Assembly: GCF_901875635.1 (NCBI RefSeq)
Contig: NZ_CABFMN010000055.1
Location: forward strand, 1 to 64,000
Reading direction: 5' to 3'
Length of the DNA: 64,000 nucleotides
DNA from: Xylophilus ampelinus
GTDB lineage: Bacteria > Pseudomonadota > Gammaproteobacteria > Burkholderiales > Burkholderiaceae_C
Shown: positions 8,743-18,344 of the stretch, piece by piece
Position numbering within the stretch: the stretch's first letter is position 1
Layout: every line of letters begins with the position of its first letter
Notes under the pieces: generated by a model
The model's input: only the letters and a program-made list of their open reading frames with translations
Told to the model about the DNA's origin: nothing
Databases searched by the model: none
Made by a program: the position numbers and the translations under genes

Positions 8743-9742
8743 GGGCCGGCTCCCGGGCGGGCCGCGACGACGGCGGCTGGATGAAGGGCGCCGCGTCCAG
8801 GTCCCACAGCAGCGCGTCCTCGCCGCCGGCGCGCACCTGCACGCGGTGCGACGCATCGACTTCGCCCACCACCGCGCAGGCGATGTCGCGCGCCGCGAAG
8901 CGCGCCAGCACCGTGGCCGCATGGACCGGCGGCACGCTCAGCACGAAGCCGTAGCTCGGGAAGGACGCCAGCCAGCGCATCAGCGGCACACCGGGCGGCC
9001 GCGGCAGCGCGTCGATGTGGATGCGCGCGCCCACGCCGGAGCATTCCAGCAGCATGAGCGCCGTGCCCACGGCACCGGCCATGCTGATGTCCTTGGCGGC
9101 CGCGCACAGGCTCTCCTCGGCCAGCGCGGGCAGCAACTCCAGGTCGGCGCGCAGGCGCGCGGGCGGCGCCTTCGTCGATGCGTTCCAGTACGGGAAGGGC
9201 TCCTCGTAGCCGCCGCGCAGGTCCACCGCCATCAGCAGCAGGTCGCCCGGCCGAGCGTCGAAGCTGGTGAGCAGGCGCCGCGCATGGCCCAGGATGGCGA
9301 CGGCCAGCTGCGGCCGCTCGCTGCGGTTGTTGCTGTGGCCGCCGACCACCGGCACGCCGTAGCGCGCCGCCGCCTCGGCCAGGCCGCGCAGCACCTCGTC
9401 GCCGGGGCTGCTGCCGGTGCTCCACAGCGCATCGACCACGGCCGTGGGCCGCCCGCCCATGGCGTAGATGTCGCTCACGTTGACCATCACGCCGCAGTAG
9501 CCGGCGAACCAGGGCATGCGCACGATGAAGTCCTCGACCAGCCCTTCGATGGCGAAGAGCAGGTAGCCGCCATGCCCGTCGGGGATGGCCGCGCAGTCGT
9601 CGCCCACCGGCACCGCCTGCGCCAGGGCCGCCGCGCCGCCGGGCAGCGCGCGGCCGAGCGTGGCCACCACCTCGCTGATGTCGCGCTTGTGCGCGAAGCC
9701 GCGCGTGGCGCGCAGGGCCTCGGCGATCTCCTGCGCGGTCAT
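8735..9742 (-). CDS. AIR synthase-related protein, Sll0787 family
   Basis: A 335-residue member of the PurM/ThiL/HypE ATP-binding superfamily. Visible signatures are VGDDCAAIP near residue 45, NVSDIYAMGGRPTAVVDAL near 77-95, GHSNNRSERP, and a C-terminal half with AVGTALMLLECSGVGARIHI. These enzymes activate a carbonyl or carboxyl oxygen as a phosphate. It is not PurM itself, and the paralogue in Nit1C clusters has no defined substrate. ATG 9742 overlaps the GNAT stop in an ATGA, so the two are coupled; in actinobacteria the GNAT and AIR-synthase parts are reported as one fused protein, here they are separate genes. Confidence 0.85.
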   Translation of the reverse strand: MTAQEIAEALRATRGFAHKRDISEVVATLGRALPGGAAALAQAVPVGDDCAAIPDGHGGYLLFAIEGLVEDFIVRMPWFAGYCGVMVNVSDIYAMGGRPTAVVDALWSTGSSPGDEVLRGLAEAAARYGVPVVGGHSNNRSERPQLAVAILGHARRLLTSFDARPGDLLLMAVDLRGGYEEPFPYWNASTKAPPARLRADLELLPALAEESLCAAAKDISMAGAVGTALMLLECSGVGARIHIDALPRPPGVPLMRWLASFPSYGFVLSVPPVHAATVLARFAARDIACAVVGEVDASHRVQVRAGGEDALLWDLDAAPFIQPPSSRPAREPAHA

Positions 9743-10308
9743 GGCGCCACCCTCGCACGCGTGACGTAGCCGCTCACCGGGTCGTGGCAGGGCGCGTAGA
9801 CGCCCAGGTCGGCCTGCATCCGCGCATGCGGCCGGCCGTGGATGACCGTCTCCTCGAGCACGCGCCAGCCGAGCTTTCCGAAGAGTGGCACGTTCTGCCG
9901 CTGCACCTGGGCCAGGAAGATGGTGCATCCCAGCGCGTGGGCGCGCGAGACGGCCAGGCGGATCAGCGTCGCGCCCAGGTGCCCTTGGCTGCGGAAGGCC
10001 GGGTGCACCGCCAGGCGCGAGCCCCACCATTCGCCCGCCTGACCCGTGGTGTCGCCGCGGTGGATGCGCACCGTGCCCACCACCTGCTCGGGCATGCCCG
10101 CAGTGCAGGACATGGCCACCAGCAGTTGCGCGTCGTCGTCGATCACATCGCGGTCGTCGCGCGCGAAGATGCCCTGCTCGATGCAGAACACTGCGCGGCG
10201 CAGGGCCATCGCCTCGTCGCGTTCCCAGGGCTGCTGGGCCTCGCGCACGAGGTACTCGACCGGGGTGTAGACGAGCGCCAGTTCGCTCAGGTCGTCGGCG
10301 TGCAGCAT
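9739..10308 (-). CDS. GNAT family N-acetyltransferase, MSMEG_0567/Sll0786 type
   Basis: A 189-residue acyl-CoA-dependent acyltransferase. GNAT landmarks are the central strand QVVGTVRIHRGD, then RLAVHPAFRSQGHLGATLIRLAVSRA (motif A, near residues 98-123, acetyl-CoA pyrophosphate loop RSQGHLG) and a C-terminal FGKLGWRVLEE typical of motif B. The N-terminus contains FCIEQGIFARDDRD. It is the stand-alone half of what is one fused GNAT/AIR-synthase polypeptide elsewhere. It overlaps the downstream AIR-synthase-like gene by four bases and begins 10 bp after the radical SAM stop. The acceptor is unknown. Confidence 0.87.
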   Translation of the reverse strand: MLHADDLSELALVYTPVEYLVREAQQPWERDEAMALRRAVFCIEQGIFARDDRDVIDDDAQLLVAMSCTAGMPEQVVGTVRIHRGDTTGQAGEWWGSRLAVHPAFRSQGHLGATLIRLAVSRAHALGCTIFLAQVQRQNVPLFGKLGWRVLEETVIHGRPHARMQADLGVYAPCHDPVSGYVTRARVAP

Positions 10309-11351
10309 GGGGTGCCCCTCAGCTTTCGTACACCGACAGCGACGAGCAGGCGCCGCACTTGCCGCAGCCGGCCTTGATGTCGCCCGAGCGCAGCCCGGCC
10401 GCGGCCACGCGCGCGCCCAGCGGCTCGAGGATGCTGCGCATGAACTCGGGCGAGGGGGCGGGATGGTCTTCCAGCGGCGTGCCGCTGATCGGCACGAAGG
10501 GCACGACGAAGGGGTACACGCCCAGCGCCAGCAGCCTGTCGCCGATGTCGAGGATGGCCTCGCGCGAATCGCCCAGGCCGGCCAGGATGTAGGTGCTGAC
10601 CTGGCCGCGACCGAAGACGCGCACCGCGGCCTCGAAGGCGCTCAGGTAGCGCTCGACGGGCACACTGGCCTTGCCCGGCATGACCTGCTCGCGCACCGCG
10701 GGCGTCACCACCTCCAGGTGCATGCCCAGCGTGTCGATGCCCGCGGCATGCATGCGCGCGAACCAGCGGTCGTCGTCGGGAGGCTCGCACTGGCCCTGGA
10801 TGGGAATGTCGACCGCCGCCTTGATCGCGAAGGCGCTCTCGCACAGGATGGCGGCGCCGCGGTCGGTGGCGTTGGGCGTGCCGGTGGTCAGCACCATGTG
10901 CTTCACGCCGTCGAGCAGCACGGCAGCGCGGGCCACCTCGGCGAGCTGCTCGGGCGTCTTGCGCGCCACGGTGCGCCCGGCCGCCAGCGACTGGCCGATC
11001 GCGCAGAACTTGCAGGTCTTCCTGCGGCTTTCGTAGCGGATGCAGGTCTGCAGCACGGTGGTGGCCAGCACGTCGCTGCCGTGCAGCGTGGCGATGTGCG
11101 AGTACGGCACGCCGTCGAAGGTCTGCATCGCGTAGAAGCGCGGCTGCTTCGGGAAGCTGATGCTGGCGATCGGGATGCTGCCGCGCATCACCCGGCTCAC
11201 GCCGCGCGCATCGGGCGCCTCGGCGGTGAAGGGCGAGTGCCACGCCGTCGACGTGTGCACCGGCACCATGATCGTGTGGCCGTCGACGGTGACGGCCTTG
11301 TGGTCCGACGGGCCCGCGCCGCCGCGGCGGCTGGCGGCGCCCGCCGCAGGG

Positions 11352-12398
<1,047 letters not shown>

Positions 12399-12400
12399 GG

Positions 12401-12883
12401 TCAGAGTGTCCAGGTGTCGATGATCACGGCGCCGGCCTTCTTGTGCAGCAGCACCAGGTCCAGCACGTCCAGCGGGTTGATCGGCTTGATGCCCTCGATC
12501 AGCGCGCCTTCGCCGTGGCCGTACAGCGCCTGCAGCGCGAAGCGGCAGGCATACACCTTGCCGCCTTCCTCGATGAACTTGGCGATCTGCTTGTTGAAGT
12601 TCTGGTGGCCGGGAAAAGCCTCGTCGCCCAGCGTGGGGAAGCCGCGCTGCACGCCCAGCGTGACGCCGGGGCCGTACAGCAGCACCGAGGTGTCGTAGCC
12701 CTTGCGCTTCAGGCGCGTGGCCTGCAGCAGGTTGACGAAGCCGATCGAGCCTTCGAAGGCCACGGTGTGGAAGGTCACCAGGGCTTTCTCGCCGGGTTCG
12801 GCCTTCACGTCCTCGAACACCTTCTCTTCGTAGTCGACGAGGAATTCGCCTTTCTCGTTGCGGGGGCGGGTCACGGTGGGCAT
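12401..12883 (-). CDS. MSMEG_0572/Sll0783 family nitrogen-starvation-response protein
   Basis: A 160-residue protein, first gene of the operon. It starts [20 protein letters not shown] and contains [27 protein letters not shown] near residue 73, [20 protein letters not shown] near 107-126 and a hydrophobic end ([11 protein letters not shown]). The fold looks like DsrE/F-type small proteins (VACRFALQ-like Cys at the end of a strand), but this is my inference. The Synechocystis homologue sll0783 is induced by nitrogen starvation. Start 12883 has an upstream ggagt Shine-Dalgarno; the 26-residue extension to 12961 is rejected. Confidence 0.87.
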   Translation of the reverse strand: MPTVTRPRNEKGEFLVDYEEKVFEDVKAEPGEKALVTFHTVAFEGSIGFVNLLQATRLKRKGYDTSVLLYGPGVTLGVQRGFPTLGDEAFPGHQNFNKQIAKFIEEGGKVYACRFALQALYGHGEGALIEGIKPINPLDVLDLVLLHKKAGAVIIDTWTL

Positions 12884-13240
12884 GGGGTACTCCGTTGGGA
12901 TTGAACAAAGAGGGATTGCGTGCCGGGCCGAAGCCACGTCGCCGCGCTGTTCTCTTCGCATCCGATGTGCCAGCCGCGCAGGGCCGCCGTGCGATCAAGC
13001 TGCGATCAACACGCAGCCGCGCGGCATGGCGCGCCGAAAAAAATTTCCCGCCCCCTCGAAGCTGCCGGCCTTCGGCGCCGTGCGACCGCTGCGGTGCACC
13101 GATCCGACGCGCCGCGCGTGCGATCAATGCACCCGATCAAGGGGGTTGATCGCACCCGATCGATGCGCCTTCTCCCTCTGACGCGGGCACGCTTTCTGCA
13201 CGTTGATCGGTGTGTGCATGCAATCAATGGATGCAATCAA
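12884..13240. promoter_or_regulatory. Divergent control region with eight TGCRATCAA-like boxes
   Basis: A 357-bp region between the nit-type operon and its divergent MocR-type regulator, without a gene of its own. Boxes matching TGC(G/A)ATCAA begin at 12990, 13001, 13119, 13219 and 13232 on the plus strand, with a perfect inverted copy TTGATCGCA at 13146-13154. Weaker copies are at 13132 (CCCGATCAA) and inverted at 13203. Three pairs are direct repeats: 11 bp apart at 12990/13001 and 13 bp apart at 13119/13132 and 13219/13232. The last box abuts the proposed GTG start. Direct repeats with a variable third copy are typical of MocR operators, so these are the likely binding sites (inference). 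Confidence 0.7.
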
Positions 13241-14638
13241 GTGAACCCGCCATCGATCACCACCCACTGGCGCAGGCAGCTGCGCGTCAGCGCCAAGCCG
13301 GCTTACCTGCTGCTGGCGGACCTGATCGCCGACGACATCCGCACCGGCCGCCTCAGCGTGCGCGACCGCCTGCCCACGCTGCGCGAGCTGGCAGCCGACC
13401 TGGCGCTCAACTACACGACGGTGGCGCGCGGCTACGCCGAAGCGCGCAAGCGCGGCCTGATCGACTCGCGGGCCGGCACGGGCACCTTCATCCGATCCGG
13501 CTCGCCGAGCCTGCGCCTGCGCGGCGGCAGCGGGGCGGAGATGACGATGAACATGCCGCCCGAACCCGCCGACGAGCACCTGCTCGCGCGGCTGCACGAG
13601 GGCATGGCACGCGCCTGCACGCAGGCCGACTTCTACGGGCTGATGCGCTACCAGGACTTCGGCGGCGCGCCGCAGGACCGCGAGGCCGCGATGCGCTGGC
13701 TGCGCCCCCACGTGCCGGACGCGGGCGTCGACCGCCTCCTGGTGTGCCCCGGCATCCACAGCGTGCTGACGGCGCTGTTCTCGCTGCTGGCGCGGCCGGG
13801 CGAACTGATCTGCGTCGAGTCGCTCACCTACCCGGGTGTGAAGGCCATCGCGGCGCAGCTGGGCGTGCAGCTGCATGCGCTGCAGCTGGACGACGACGGC
13901 CCCATCGCCGACGCCTTCGAGCACGCCTGCAAGACGCTCAAGCCCAAGGCGCTGTACTGCAACCCGACGCTGCTGAACCCGACCACCCTGACCGTCTCGC
14001 GCGCGCGGCGCGAGGCGCTGGCCGATGTGGCGCTGCGCTACGCGGTGCCGATCATCGAGGACGACGCCTACGGCATGCTGCCGCGCCAGATGCCGCCCAC
14101 GCTGGCCACCCTCGCGCCCGCGCTGACCTACTACGTGACCGGCTTCGCCAAGTGCTTCGGCGCCGGCCTGCGCACCGCGTACGTCTGCGCGCCGACGGCG
14201 CGGCTGGCGCAGCGGCTGGCCGGTGCCATGCGGGCGACGACGGTGATGGCTTCGCCCGTGACCAGCACGCTGGCGACGATGTGGGTGGAGGACGGCACTG
14301 CCGAAGCGATGCTGCAGGCGGTGCGCGCCGAATCGGTGGCGCGGCAGGCGCTGGCGGCGCGCCACCTGGGCGAGCACGGGCTGCAGGCGCATGCGGAAGG
14401 CTTCCATGCCTGGCTGCCGCTCACGCCCGGCTGGAGCCCGGTGGAGTTCGCCTCGTACCTGCGCACGCAGAACGTCGGCGTGGTGGCCAGCGCGGCCTTC
14501 TCGACCGACGGCGACCCGCCGGACGCCGTGCGCATCTGCCTGGGCGGGCCAATGGGCCGCGAGGACTGCGACGAGGCGCTTCGGCTCATCGCCGACACGT
14601 TGACGCACCCGCAGCATCCGCATGCGACGCTGGGCTGA
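13241..14638 (+). CDS. MocR/GntR-type PLP-dependent transcriptional regulator of the nit-type operon
   Basis: About 465 residues from GTG 13241. A GntR winged helix occupies residues ~20-85 (GRLSVRDRLPTLRELAADLALN, VARGYAEARKRGLI). A linker leads to a fold-type I aminotransferase domain: CNPTLLNPT near 240, EDDAYG near 273-278 and the PLP-lysine region TGFAKCFGAGLR with Lys304. PdxR/GabR-type relatives bind DNA and sense a PLP adduct with an amino compound. It is divergent from the Nit1C-like operon; clusters studied in Pseudomonas instead carry a sigma-54 activator. The frame is open upstream to 12920, but that would put the boxes inside the gene. GTG 13241 lacks a good Shine-Dalgarno, so the start is uncertain. 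Confidence 0.82.
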   Translation: MNPPSITTHWRRQLRVSAKPAYLLLADLIADDIRTGRLSVRDRLPTLRELAADLALNYTTVARGYAEARKRGLIDSRAGTGTFIRSGSPSLRLRGGSGAEMTMNMPPEPADEHLLARLHEGMARACTQADFYGLMRYQDFGGAPQDREAAMRWLRPHVPDAGVDRLLVCPGIHSVLTALFSLLARPGELICVESLTYPGVKAIAAQLGVQLHALQLDDDGPIADAFEHACKTLKPKALYCNPTLLNPTTLTVSRARREALADVALRYAVPIIEDDAYGMLPRQMPPTLATLAPALTYYVTGFAKCFGAGLRTAYVCAPTARLAQRLAGAMRATTVMASPVTSTLATMWVEDGTAEAMLQAVRAESVARQALAARHLGEHGLQAHAEGFHAWLPLTPGWSPVEFASYLRTQNVGVVASAAFSTDGDPPDAVRICLGGPMGREDCDEALRLIADTLTHPQHPHATLG

Positions 14639-14648
14639 GCGCGCGCGC

Positions 14649-14717
14649 TTTTGCTACTGATTTGATAGCTACTCGCGCCCGATCCACGGGCGCTGCGGGC
14701 CAATTTGGCTTGAAAAC
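14649..14717 (+). repeat. Interspersed repeat, copy 2
   Basis: Full copy just downstream of the MocR-type gene: gatttgatagctact, gcgcccgatccacgggcgc (a self-complementary core able to form a short hairpin), then gggccaatttggcttgaaaa. It separates the regulator from the convergent hypothetical gene. Confidence 0.75.
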
Positions 14718-14726
14718 CGACCCTCT

Positions 14727-15092
14727 TCAGTGCCGCAGCGGCGGCAGGATCTGGTGGCGATCCACCCAGCGTGCGGCCTCGCGCTCGGCCAGTTGCAGCG
14801 CCTCCTCGGCCGACCCGCACGGCAACACGTCGAGCGCGATCGCAATGCCTTCGCTGAAGCTCCCATCGGCCTGGTACAGCACACGGGGCGCGAACAGGCC
14901 TGCCCCCAACTCGTCGGCCATGCATACGAAGGGGCAACCACGGTACTCGAAAGCCCGTCCTGCCGGCGGCGGCACGCGCATGGCGGCACCCGCGGCGGCC
15001 AACGCCTGCGCCGCGCGACGCCAGGGCCATCGGTCGATGTGCGCGTCCATGGGCAGGCTCACGGGGGCGTTGGCGGCAGGCATCAGCTCCAT
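14727..15092 (-). CDS. Hypothetical protein
   Basis: A 121-residue protein starting MELMPAANAPVSLPMDAH. A Trp/Arg-rich segment (IDRWPWRRAAQALAA), a middle with RGCPFVCMADELGAG, and a C-terminal AEEALQLAEREAARWVDRH suggest a compact soluble alpha/beta protein. I do not recognise a family. The start at 15092 is chosen because the longer frame (to 15212) begins in Arg/Gly-rich sequence that looks non-coding. It is isolated: a repeat copy lies downstream and a divergent response regulator gene upstream, with about 220 bp between. Confidence 0.55.
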   Translation of the reverse strand: MELMPAANAPVSLPMDAHIDRWPWRRAAQALAAAGAAMRVPPPAGRAFEYRGCPFVCMADELGAGLFAPRVLYQADGSFSEGIAIALDVLPCGSAEEALQLAEREAARWVDRHQILPPLRH

Positions 15093-15311
15093 GGCGCCGA
15101 GTCTCTTGCGGCCATGGCGGGCCGGGTTTGTAGACAAGCGCCCGCCGCCGCGAAAGCCCTTGGCCCGAAGGCGTGCAGGACAACATCCCGACCCGCGTGC
15201 GACGCCGCGCAAGGGCCTTGTGCGGTGGCATCCTCACGCATCGGTCGGCAGGCACCTGCATGCCGGCATTCTTCAAGCAACCACCAAGAGCTGTTCCAGA
15301 GGTACACGCAC

Positions 15312-15944
15312 ATGATCAAGATCGGAATCGTCGACGACCACGCCGTGGTACGCGCAGGCCTGCGCGACTTCTTCGCCACCCATGTCGACCTGCGGGTCGC
15401 AGGCGAGGCGGCCTCGGGCCGCGAGGCCATCGACCTGGTGCGCAACACCGAGATCGACGTGCTGGTGATGGACCTGTCGATGCCCGGCCAGAGCGGCATC
15501 GACGCCCTGGCGATGATCCGCGCCAAGGCGCCCGACGTCGGCATCCTCATCCTCAGCGGCTACCCCGAAGAGCACTACGCGATGAACCTCATCCGTCAGG
15601 GCGCCTCGGGCTACCTCAACAAGGACTGCGAGCCGGACGAGATCGTCAAGGCCGTGCGCACCATCGCGCTGGGCCGCCGCTACATCACGCCGGCCGTGGC
15701 CGACCTGCTGGCCAACCAGCTGGGCAAGAAGGAGAACACCGCGCCGCACGAGCAGCTGTCGGAGCGCGAGTTCCAGGTCTTCCTCAAGCTGGCCAAGGGC
15801 GAGACGGTGGGCAAGATCGGCGACGACCTGTCCCTGTCGGTCAAGACCATCAGCACCTACCGCACGCGCCTGATGGAAAAGCTCAACCTGCAGACCAACA
15901 GCGACCTCACGTACTACGCGATGAAGTCGCAGCTGATCGACTGA
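15312..15944 (+). CDS. NarL/FixJ family DNA-binding response regulator
   Basis: A 210-residue two-domain response regulator. The receiver has the acidic pair Asp8/Asp9 (IVDDH), phospho-acceptor Asp54 (LVMDLSMPG), the switch Ser in LILSGY and the conserved Lys in GYLNKD near 105. The C-terminal LuxR-type helix-turn-helix is LSEREFQVFLKLAKGETVGK ... SVKTISTYRTRLMEKL. No histidine kinase is adjacent, so it is an orphan here. A Shine-Dalgarno-like agagg lies 11 bp before the ATG. Confidence 0.92.
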   Translation: MIKIGIVDDHAVVRAGLRDFFATHVDLRVAGEAASGREAIDLVRNTEIDVLVMDLSMPGQSGIDALAMIRAKAPDVGILILSGYPEEHYAMNLIRQGASGYLNKDCEPDEIVKAVRTIALGRRYITPAVADLLANQLGKKENTAPHEQLSEREFQVFLKLAKGETVGKIGDDLSLSVKTISTYRTRLMEKLNLQTNSDLTYYAMKSQLID

Positions 15945-15999
15945 TGGCACTTCGGGGACGCTGCCGCACGGCGCGCCCCCGAGCCGCGACACTCGCGGC

Positions 16000-16338
16000 A
16001 TGACCGATGCCTACGCCGGCGACGAATCGCAGATCCAGCCGCCACCCTCCTTCCTCGCGCTCTACACCGACCCGCGGCGCCAGCGGCTGAGCCTGCCGCT
16101 GGCCGAGGTGCGGGCCCGCTACGAGTTGTGCGAAGACCTCGCCCAGGCGCTGACGGAGCATGCCCGCACCCTCTCGCAGGGCGGCACCGTGTCGGACCCC
16201 GAGGTGCTGCAGCGCTGCCATGCGGGCCTGGCCACGCCCGAATCGGGCCTGTCGCCGGCCGAAGCCGAGTGGGCGGTGCGGCGCCTGGCCGAACTGCTGG
16301 ATTGGTCACAGCCTGCGGTTTTCTCTTCGTCCCCCTGA
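16000..16338 (+). CDS. Hypothetical protein
   Basis: A 112-residue soluble protein starting MTDAYAGDESQIQPPPSFLALY. The middle is helical (LPLAEVRARYELCEDLAQALTEHA), and the C-terminal part (SPAEAEWAVRRLAELLDW) is also helical. No motif is recognised. It follows the response regulator by 55 bp on the same strand and could be cotranscribed. Codon use (strong GC at third positions) supports a real gene. Confidence 0.6.
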   Translation: MTDAYAGDESQIQPPPSFLALYTDPRRQRLSLPLAEVRARYELCEDLAQALTEHARTLSQGGTVSDPEVLQRCHAGLATPESGLSPAEAEWAVRRLAELLDWSQPAVFSSSP

Positions 16339-16391
16339 AAGCCGGACGCACCGCCTGCGCACACGCGGTGCGATGATGTCGCCCCGTACCA

Positions 16392-16409
16392 CGAAATGAC
16401 TACATTTCG
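16392..16409. promoter_or_regulatory. Palindrome CGAAATG-acta-CATTTCG
   Basis: A perfect 7-bp inverted repeat with a 4-bp spacer, 23 bp upstream of the preferred GTG start of the next gene. It resembles an operator half-site pair. It overlaps an alternative ATG (16396), which argues that translation starts later. Confidence 0.35.
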
Positions 16410-16431
16410 GGACGGTTTCAGGGGAATCAGG

Positions 16432-16899
16432 GTGAACAAGCTGCAGGCTTACATCGGGGCGCTCGAACTCGCCATCCGCGCGCTCGACAGCACCTTCGTG
16501 CGCGCCAACGCCGCGGAGGTGGTCCGTCCGCATCAGTCGCTGACCGAGCGCTGGCGCATGTCGCCCACCGAGCGCGCCCTGGCGGAGCGGGCCGAAACCG
16601 CGAGCTACGACGTGACGCCCGACCACTGGGGCTCGCGGCTGGCGTTGATGTCGGCCTTCGAGGCCCTGCATGCCTCGCTGCGCGTGATCGCCTCGGGCTC
16701 GGCCCACAGCAATCCCGGCGCCAGCGCCTGGCGCGAGGCCGCGGCGCGTGCGCGCGAGGCGGGACGGCTCGCCATGGAGGCGGCGGCCGTGTTCGAGGAC
16801 GCGAGCCTGCCGCCCCTGGTCGAGGCGCGCCCGGCGAGCGAGCCTGCAGGCACCGCGGAAGCGAGCGAGATGCCCGACGAATTGCTATCGATTCGATAG
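16432..16899 (+). CDS. Hypothetical helical protein ending in an interspersed repeat
   Basis: About 155 residues from GTG 16432 (VNKLQAYIG), which has a good aggggaatcag ribosome site; the ATG at 16396 would add 12 residues but lies in a palindrome. The sequence is mostly helical (ALELAIRALDST, AALAERAETAS, REAAARAREAGRLAMEAAAV) with no known motif. The last residues (LLSIR) and the stop codon are encoded by the left end of repeat copy 3, so the C-terminus seems to have been set by repeat insertion. Confidence 0.6.
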   Translation: MNKLQAYIGALELAIRALDSTFVRANAAEVVRPHQSLTERWRMSPTERALAERAETASYDVTPDHWGSRLALMSAFEALHASLRVIASGSAHSNPGASAWREAAARAREAGRLAMEAAAVFEDASLPPLVEARPASEPAGTAEASEMPDELLSIR

Positions 16900-16945
16900 C
16901 TGCTGGCGCGCACCCGGCGGGCGCTGCAGCCCGATTTGCTCTGCA
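16881..16945 (+). repeat. Interspersed repeat, copy 3
   Basis: Copy with attgctatcgattcgatagctgctggcgc, gggcgctgcagcccgatttg. Its first 19 bases are the end of the upstream coding sequence, including the TAG stop. Confidence 0.75.
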
Positions 16946-17033
16946 AGGCCGCCAGCCTGTCGACTGCGGCTCAGCATGCGGCTCCCCGGCGCGGTAGGCT
17001 CGGTGGCAGAGACAAGACGCCCCCGCAACGACG

Positions 17034-18335
17034 ATGAGCCTTCGCGCCCCTTCGGAAAGCGCCGCCCCCGCGCGCCCTTCCGCGCCACCCACCCCAGCGC
17101 CGGCCACCGGCCTGCGCAGCCCCTGGGGCATGCTGCTGGTGCTGAGCACGGCCTTCACGCTGAGCCAGGCCTTCCGCACCATCGCCGCCATCATGGCCGC
17201 GCCGCTGGCGGCCGAGTTCGGCCTCTCCGCGCAGGCGCTGGGCGTGTTCGCCGGCGCCTTCCATTTCGCCTTCGGGGCGCTGCAGCTGTTCATGGGCATC
17301 GGCATCGACATGAAGGGGCTGCGCCGCACGGTGCTGGTGGCCTTTCCGCTGGCGATCGCGGGCGCCGTGGTGTCGGCGCTGGCGCCGAGCTTCGCGGTGC
17401 TGGTCGTGGGGCAGGTGCTGATCGGCGTGGGCTGCGCGCCGGCCTTCCTGGTGTGCACGGTGTTCATCGCCCGGCACTTCGCACCCGCGCGTTTCGCGGC
17501 CGTGTCGGGCGCCATCCTCGGGCTGGGCAGCATGGGCATGCTGCTGACCGGCACGCCGCTGGCGTGGCTGATCGAGGCGAGTTCGTGGCGCATGGGCTTC
17601 TGGGTGCTGGCCGCATGCTCGGTCGTGGCGTGGCTGGCCATCGCGGCGGTGGTGCGCGAGCCCGAACTGCCGGCCAGCGGCCCGCGCGAGTCGCTGGGGC
17701 AGGCGGTGCGCACCTTCGGCACGCTGTTCTCGCTGCCGCACACGGCCGGCATCGTGGCGCTGGGGCTGGTCACCTACGCGTCCTTCGTCGCGCTGCGCGG
17801 GCTGTGGCTGGGGCCGATGCTGATGCAGCGCCACGGCTATTCGCTGGTAGACAGCGGCAACGTCGCCGTGCTGATGACGGTGATCGCGCTGGTGGGTCCG
17901 CCCCTGTTCGGCCGGCTCGACCCCGGCCCGGAGCGGCGCCGGCGCTGGATCGTCGGCTTCACCTTCGCGGCGGCCGCCCTGTTCGCCCTGCTGGCGGTGG
18001 ACACGCATGCGGCCGTGGACGTCGGCCTGGTGCTCGCCATCGGCCTGCTGTCGGGCTACATGGTGCTGCAGTACCCCGACGTGAAGGGCGCTTACGCGCC
18101 GGCCGTCACGGGGCGCGCCATGGCCCTGTTCACCATGGCGATGTTCCTCGGCGTGGCGCTGATGCAGTGGATCACCGGCACCATCGCGTCGGCCGCGCAG
18201 GCGCATGGCATCGAGCCTTTCCTGGCGGTCTACGCCAGCATCGCGGCGATGCTGGTGGCGGGCGTGCTGGCCTATGTGTGGCTGCCGCAGCCGCCCGTCG
18301 CCGCCGGCGCACCGCAGGCGTCAGCAGGGCGCTGA
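17034..18335 (+). CDS. MFS transporter
   Basis: A 433-residue inner-membrane permease with a Pro/Ala-rich cytosolic N-terminus (residues 1-28) and about twelve hydrophobic helices. The first is SPWGMLLVLSTAFTLSQAF. An MFS motif-A-like loop (GIDMKGLRRTVL) follows helix 2, and GLLSGYMVLQYPDVKGAYAP appears late. The ligand cannot be predicted. It stands alone between the hypothetical gene and the convergent CYTH/CHAD gene, whose stop is 10 bp away. Confidence 0.85.
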   Translation: MSLRAPSESAAPARPSAPPTPAPATGLRSPWGMLLVLSTAFTLSQAFRTIAAIMAAPLAAEFGLSAQALGVFAGAFHFAFGALQLFMGIGIDMKGLRRTVLVAFPLAIAGAVVSALAPSFAVLVVGQVLIGVGCAPAFLVCTVFIARHFAPARFAAVSGAILGLGSMGMLLTGTPLAWLIEASSWRMGFWVLAACSVVAWLAIAAVVREPELPASGPRESLGQAVRTFGTLFSLPHTAGIVALGLVTYASFVALRGLWLGPMLMQRHGYSLVDSGNVAVLMTVIALVGPPLFGRLDPGPERRRRWIVGFTFAAAALFALLAVDTHAAVDVGLVLAIGLLSGYMVLQYPDVKGAYAPAVTGRAMALFTMAMFLGVALMQWITGTIASAAQAHGIEPFLAVYASIAAMLVAGVLAYVWLPQPPVAAGAPQASAGR

Positions 18336-18344
18336 CCCGCGGCC

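Noticed and set aside
12990..13240. CRISPR-like array from the repeated boxes
   Set aside because: Units are 9 bp, irregularly spaced and in both orientations, without constant spacers; operator boxes explain them better. No CRISPR array was found in the window.
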